In this document: piece by piece, positions 33,079 to 36,669 of the stretch
How positions within the stretch are numbered: the stretch's first letter is position 1
How the letters are laid out: each line of letters starts with the position of its first letter
Source of the DNA: Candidatus Collierbacteria bacterium RIFCSPLOWO2_01_FULL_50_23
GTDB lineage: Bacteria > Patescibacteriota > Microgenomatia > UBA1400 > MFAQ01
Assembly: GCA_001774555.1 (NCBI GenBank)
Contig: MFAI01000036.1
Location: 65,488-102,156, forward strand
Reading direction: 5' to 3'
DNA: 36,669 nt
Notes under the pieces: generated by a model
What the model was told of the DNA's origin: nothing
Database searches by the model: none
What the model saw: the letters and a program-made list of their open reading frames with translations, nothing else
Program-made: the position numbers and the translations under genes

Positions 33079-33314
33079 TACAGTCTACCGTCAAAAGGCA
33101 AAAGTGCCAAGTGCCTGGCGCGTTTTACAGCCATCGATAATCTCTTCTGGTGCTTTTGACAAAGTCCGGTAAGAAGCCGGCTGACAATTCTGTCCTTATT
33201 TGAAAGTCCGACACGAAGACTCTCGATGTCTTTGAAGTCAGGTTCGGTTTTCTTCACACAAAAAACACAGGGCTTGTTGCTTTTCCTAATTTTTTTCTTT
33301 ACTGGCTGTGCCAT
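33078..33314 (-). CDS. rpsR: Ribosomal protein bS18
   Basis: The 78 residues match bS18: KPCVFCVKK, DIESLRVGLSNKDRIVSRLL, GLCQKHQKRLSMAVKRARHL, ALLPF. Cysteines CxxC plus CQKH give a possible zinc site, as in the Cys-containing S18 variants. Part of the classical rpsF-ssb-rpsR order. Confidence 0.96.
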   Translation of the reverse strand: MAQPVKKKIRKSNKPCVFCVKKTEPDFKDIESLRVGLSNKDRIVSRLLTGLCQKHQKRLSMAVKRARHLALLPFDGRL

Positions 33315-33343
33315 ATCTATTCTCTGCTCCTAGTATTGATAAC

Positions 33344-33844
33344 TTAAAATGGAATATCATCGGCGACTTCTTCTGCCCTTGACTTGGTGCTCTTCCTTAT
33401 TTTTTTCGGGGCCTCCGCCTGCTTTTCCTCATTGCCAAAAACAGCCGCGGCCTCATCTGCAGTCGGTTCCGGTGAAACATAACTCTCCTCCGTCATTTGT
33501 CCGCTCTTACCCTCGCCAAAAGCGATCATCTCATCAATCACAATTTCGGTCGTGGTCCGCTCAGCACCGTCCTGACCTTGCCAATTTCTGGTTTGCAGTC
33601 TCCCTTGGACATAAGCCTTGCGGCCCTTAAAAAGCAATTGAGAGCAGATCTCCGCCAACTTGTTCCAAGCGACGATCTTGTGAAACTCTACCGCTTCTTG
33701 TTTTTGGCCGGAAGCATCCGCCCACTCACGGTTTGTCGCAAGACCAAAGGTACAAACAGCCGTTCCCTGAGGAGTATAGCGGAGCTCCGGATCACGGGTT
33801 AGGTTCCCGATCAAGATTACTTTATTCAAACTGCGAGAACTCAT
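33344..33844 (-). CDS. ssb: Single-stranded DNA-binding protein
   Basis: It protects single-stranded DNA and recruits repair and replication proteins. The OB fold is evident in LNKVILIGNLTRDPELRYTP, FGLATNREW, EFHKIVAWNKLAEICSQLLF, GRKAYVQGRLQTRNWQGQDG. A flexible tail leads to the acidic tip EEVADDIPF, the docking motif for partner proteins. 166 residues, normal. Its ATG overlaps the rpsF stop (TAATG). Confidence 0.96.
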   Translation of the reverse strand: MSSRSLNKVILIGNLTRDPELRYTPQGTAVCTFGLATNREWADASGQKQEAVEFHKIVAWNKLAEICSQLLFKGRKAYVQGRLQTRNWQGQDGAERTTTEIVIDEMIAFGEGKSGQMTEESYVSPEPTADEAAAVFGNEEKQAEAPKKIRKSTKSRAEEVADDIPF

Positions 33845-34164
33845 TATTTGGTCTCCTTCCCCACTTTGACTGCTTTTTTGGCGGGAACCTTAGCGTCGCT
33901 CTTAACTAAAAGGTGGCGTAGTAAACTTTCGTCCAGCTTCAGGGAGTTCGCCAGAGTTTTGGTGTCCCCGCCTTCAATGACTAGCCTCAGATAATATGCT
34001 TTCGTTTCTTTTTTGATCGGATAAGCCAGTTGTTTGATCCCCCATTTATCCACCTCTACAACCTTGAATTTGCTCGCCTTAGAAAGATCAGCCAGGGTTT
34101 TTTCGGCCATGATGTCATTCATCTTAGTCGGAAAAAGGGCGATGAGTTCATATTGAGTTTCCAT
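33844..34164 (-). CDS. rpsF: Ribosomal protein bS6
   Basis: The protein matches bS6: TQYELIALFPTKMNDIMAEK, DKWGIKQLAYPIKKETKAYY, LRLVIEGGDTKTLANSLKLD, ESLLRHLLVK. A basic C-terminal tail (KVPAKKAVKVGKETK) follows. The start is set at ATG 34164; an in-frame TTG at 34170 exists but TAAAAT on the minus strand ends 9 bases before 34164, the spacing seen at other genes here. Confidence 0.94.
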   Translation of the reverse strand: METQYELIALFPTKMNDIMAEKTLADLSKASKFKVVEVDKWGIKQLAYPIKKETKAYYLRLVIEGGDTKTLANSLKLDESLLRHLLVKSDAKVPAKKAVKVGKETK

Positions 34165-34197
34165 ATCCAACCTATTTTACCCGAAAACGCCCAAAAA

Positions 34198-34863
34198 TTA
34201 CAGTCCCCAGCCATCGGAGAGGGCAAAAAGGTACAACTCCTTTGCCAACTCGGCCCCCCGCCACCGATCAGCCCACCGCTCAACCCCCTCCATGTTAATA
34301 ACGCCTCGGCTAGAAAGACCCTTAACCACCTCAACCACTTCCAGGGCTACCGCCTTACCGATGGAAAAATCATCCGCTTCGAGTGGTCCGGCGAAGTGAT
34401 CCCACCAATAGCGAAGATTTCTTGATCCCACTTTCCCGTCAACCGGCCGGCCCTCCCGCTTTCCCAAACGCTCCCTGATACCAGCCGCATTGCTTAGATA
34501 GTGGACAAACAGAGCCATCCCTTCGATTACCTCAGGGAGCCAGACACGATCTTCCAATTCCAGAACCAGTCTCACCCCATCTCCCCCCGCCCCGCCGCGG
34601 GCAAAAGATTGGGCCAACACCCTTGTCTCCTCATAGACCGTCAAGAGAGCACAGATCTCAGAAAAACTAAATTTACCATCAATCTCACTCCTGGCCTCAA
34701 TTGCAGGCAAAATCTCAGTGAGACCAAGGGCATTGGCTTTTTGATGAGGGGCATAAACTCCCCCACCTTTCCTATCCATCGTCCTCAACTGATCAAGAAT
34801 GCCTGCCGGTAACCGGTCGAAATAAATTCTCGCATCCTCCAAAAGCAGTTCGTTTTTTCCCAT
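34198..34863 (-). CDS. Unrecognised protein (221 residues)
   Basis: I do not recognise this family. The sequence is soluble, mostly helical and acidic: LLLEDARIYFDRLPAGILDQ, FSFSEICALLTVYEETRVLA, LVLELEDRVWLPEVIEGMAL, a Gly-rich loop ARGGAGGDG and LRYWWDHFAGPLEADDF. It sits 34 bases before rpsF and 23 bases after ychF on the same strand, so it is co-transcribed with translation and replication genes. Confidence 0.7.
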   Translation of the reverse strand: MGKNELLLEDARIYFDRLPAGILDQLRTMDRKGGGVYAPHQKANALGLTEILPAIEARSEIDGKFSFSEICALLTVYEETRVLAQSFARGGAGGDGVRLVLELEDRVWLPEVIEGMALFVHYLSNAAGIRERLGKREGRPVDGKVGSRNLRYWWDHFAGPLEADDFSIGKAVALEVVEVVKGLSSRGVINMEGVERWADRWRGAELAKELYLFALSDGWGL

Positions 34864-34885
34864 ACGCCAATCATATCAGGCCGTG

Positions 34886-35971
34886 TCAACTCCCAATCAT
34901 GAACTCCACCACATCACCGTCCCGCATGACATACTCCCTACCCTCCACCCTGACCTTACCAGCTTCGGATGCCCCCTTCCAGCCATTCTGCGCCACAAAA
35001 TCGCCGTAGGTACAAACCTTGGCTTTGATAAATTTTTTGGTGAAATCGGTATGGATCACTCCGGCGGCCTCGGGCGCTTTCATCCCGGACTCGATCGTCC
35101 AGGCTCTTGCCTCAAGCTCTCCGGCGGTCAGGAAGCTGATCTTCCCGAGGGTCTCGTAGGCTTTCCTGATCAGTTTATCCAATCCCGACTCTTTTATTCC
35201 CAATTCAGAAAGGTACGCCTTCGCCTCCGCCTCAGGCAGTTCAGACAGCTCCGCTTCGATCTTCGCGCTGATCACCACCTCTTCACCGGAGTATTCCTTT
35301 AGGCGCTGGTCGTCCTCGCTCACATTCAGAACCCTGATCTCCTTCTTCATTGTCAGCAAATACAGGTCCGTCGCCAATTTCCACTCCTCACCGGAAGAGA
35401 GTACTTCCCGAGCCGGTCTTCCGGCGTCCAAACCGGTATAGAGCTTCTCCGCCAACTCCCTCTTCTTCTCCAGCCCATTTTCCCGCAGCGTCTTACTCTC
35501 CTTCATCTTCTGGATCGTCTCCAGATCCTTCAGAATAAGTTCCGCGGTAACCACTTCATAGTCGGATTTCGGGTCGACACCCTGCCCGCCAAACTGCGTA
35601 GCTGTCGGCGTGGTCCCCTCCCTTGCCCAAACGATCTCTTTGTCCTCAAACGCACGCAGTACCTGGACGATCACATCCACCTCCCGGATATGGGAAAGAA
35701 ACTTATTCCCAAGCCCCGCTCCACTTGCCGCTCCGGCCACCAATCCGGCAATATCAACGAATTCAACCGTGGCATAGACAATTTTTGAAGTGCCTACGAT
35801 CTCTGCCAGCACTGACAATCGCTCATCCGGGACCTCTACCACCCCCACATTTGGCTCAATCGTGGCAAAAGGATAGTTTGCCACCAGCGCTTGCTGACGC
35901 TTCAAAAGGGCATTAAACAGCGTTGACTTCCCCACATTCGGCAAGCCAACGATTCCTACTTTCAAACTCAT
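34886..35971 (-). CDS. ychF: YchF/OLA1-family P-loop ATPase
   Basis: A universal ribosome-associated P-loop protein that prefers ATP. G1 is GIVGLPNVGKSTLFNALLKR, G3 DIAGLVAGAASGAGLGN; the G4 position reads NVSE rather than NKxD, which explains ATP preference. A coiled-coil insertion follows (IQKMKESKTLRENGLEKKRE) and the C-terminal TGS domain ends GREYVMRDGDVVEFMIG. The start at 35971 (MSLKVGIVG) is chosen because an upstream extension to 36019 reads through a palindrome. 361 residues, normal. TAAAAT lies 7 bases before the ATG. Confidence 0.95.
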   Translation of the reverse strand: MSLKVGIVGLPNVGKSTLFNALLKRQQALVANYPFATIEPNVGVVEVPDERLSVLAEIVGTSKIVYATVEFVDIAGLVAGAASGAGLGNKFLSHIREVDVIVQVLRAFEDKEIVWAREGTTPTATQFGGQGVDPKSDYEVVTAELILKDLETIQKMKESKTLRENGLEKKRELAEKLYTGLDAGRPAREVLSSGEEWKLATDLYLLTMKKEIRVLNVSEDDQRLKEYSGEEVVISAKIEAELSELPEAEAKAYLSELGIKESGLDKLIRKAYETLGKISFLTAGELEARAWTIESGMKAPEAAGVIHTDFTKKFIKAKVCTYGDFVAQNGWKGASEAGKVRVEGREYVMRDGDVVEFMIGS

Positions 35972-35998
35972 GGGGCTAATTTTACCCGATTCCGCCCG

Positions 35999-36014
35999 AA
36001 CTCCGTACGGAGTT
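35999..36014. repeat. Perfect 16-base palindrome in the ychF divergent region
   Basis: AACTCCGTACGGAGTT is its own reverse complement. It lies between ychF and the divergent 36088 gene and could be an operator or a dispersed hairpin repeat. Confidence 0.6.
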
Positions 36015-36087
36015 GTCATAATTCATCATTATTCCTTTCTTGAGAAAGACTTCACCCATATATGCTAAACAGAGAAGTCTCTGCCAA

Positions 36088-36498
36088 ATGGGCATGTCAA
36101 GCCTCAAAAAACTGTCACTGTTCATCATCATCTCCAATGTACTTAGCAATGATCAGGCCACCCACACGTTTAATCCGGTTGATCTTGCCGTGATTACAGC
36201 CCCACTGTCCAATGGTGATAGTGGTCATTTGTTTTTCGCCAACCCTACCTCCCGTTCAATTGCGGGCTTCGGCTTCGTTACCGGCTTTAACTGGGCCCTC
36301 CGCCAGGGCCATGCCGAAAAAGCTGTTGCTAGAATTCACGAACTAAGACTGAAGGTCACGGGTCCGGTCCGAGACCGACTTGATCGCCTAACGACCTACC
36401 TGGAACAGTTCATGGCCACCACCAGTCTCACGGCCGAGTATCAGGAGGGGAAGATCAGTCATCGGGAGATATTGGACTCGATCGGCGCCTACGATTAA
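36088..36498 (+). CDS. Unrecognised small protein (about 136 residues)
   Basis: No family recognised. From ATG 36088 it reads SSLKKLSLFIIISNVLSNDQ, a segment FNPVDLAVITAPLSNGDSGH, SIAGFGFVTGFNWALRQGHA and a helical C-terminus (LDRLTTYLEQFMATTSLTAE). A longer frame begins at TTG 36040; ATG 36094 is also possible. It ends one base before the stop of the SpoVR-like gene on the other strand. Confidence 0.55.
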   Translation: MGMSSLKKLSLFIIISNVLSNDQATHTFNPVDLAVITAPLSNGDSGHLFFANPTSRSIAGFGFVTGFNWALRQGHAEKAVARIHELRLKVTGPVRDRLDRLTTYLEQFMATTSLTAEYQEGKISHREILDSIGAYD

Positions 36499-36669
36499 CT
36501 ACTCCATTGTTACGCCATCTTCATCACACGAAAATATCTTCAAACTATCATTGACGGTTGTTTCCAGATGTACCGGCCGGCCCCAGAGACGATAAATGTA
36601 CGGCAGGGTTTTCTTTAGGTACTCAAGATCCAGCTCGTCACCATCATAATAATGACTCAGGTAGAGTTC
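36499..36669 (-). CDS. SpoVR-family protein, C-terminal 56 residues
   Basis: The minus-strand frame entering from the window edge reads ELYLSHYYDGDELDLEYLKK, TLPYIYRLWGRPVHLETTV and ends in TAG at 36499-36501. The L.H...G..L......TL..L..LWGRPV.LET pattern is the C-terminal signature of SpoVR-like proteins, which occur far beyond spore formers, often with PrkA and YeaH. Most of the gene lies outside the window. Confidence 0.75.
   Translation of the reverse strand, partial: ELYLSHYYDGDELDLEYLKKTLPYIYRLWGRPVHLETTVNDSLKIFSCDEDGVTME

Overview
The window reads as a stretch of a compact bacterial genome of the Candidate Phyla Radiation (Patescibacteria), perhaps Microgenomates. This is inferred from style rather than a marker search: shortened core proteins (a 214-residue DNA polymerase III delta-prime-like protein, a 322-residue RF1, a 177-residue YebC), many 1 to 52 base gene overlaps, few Shine-Dalgarno sites, a divergent Lgt/LspA pair, and several unrecognised small proteins between universal housekeeping genes.

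Layout. 1-1082 (minus) is the start of a PilB/GspE-type assembly ATPase. 1145-7483 (plus) is a replication/topology cluster: delta-prime-like protein, gyrB, family II pyrophosphatase and gyrA. 7481-11890 is an accessory zone: a monocistronic membrane protein with its own promoter and terminator, a nucleotidyltransferase-fold gene bracketed by two near-identical hairpin repeats, a small unknown gene, a P-loop kinase, a tyrosine recombinase, a 56-residue membrane peptide gene and about 700 bases without a convincing gene. 11891-19868 holds mostly minus-strand core genes (membrane protein, YebC, LytR_C protein, CPA2 antiporter, RluA, LspA, DksA/TraR, Lgt, EF-P) with a plus-strand TPR gene and a DUF457-like gene. 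19887-24208 carries an RNA methyltransferase, a tRNA-Leu, an intein-containing dnaB and a degenerate MBL-fold gene. 24291-31746 (plus) has two exported proteins, a T-box-controlled operon (two related unknown proteins plus hisS), an EamA transporter, an unknown gene, rpmE and prfA. 31855-35971 (minus) is ychF, an unknown gene, rpsF, ssb, rpsR and an S41 peptidase. The window ends with an unknown plus-strand gene and the C-terminus of a SpoVR-like protein.

The most interesting signals are: (1) the 3' end of the tyrosine recombinase gene is repeated twice more downstream, so that the adjacent kinase ends in the same ten residues and a third copy lies outside any gene; this looks like serial insertion of gene cassettes at the recombinase's own 3' end. 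(2) A complete T-box antiterminator/terminator controls an operon of two unrecognised, apparently related proteins and hisS. (3) Many genes have a -10 box ending only 6-10 bases before the start codon, which predicts leaderless mRNAs. (4) The DnaB intein retains splicing residues and LAGLIDADG motifs.
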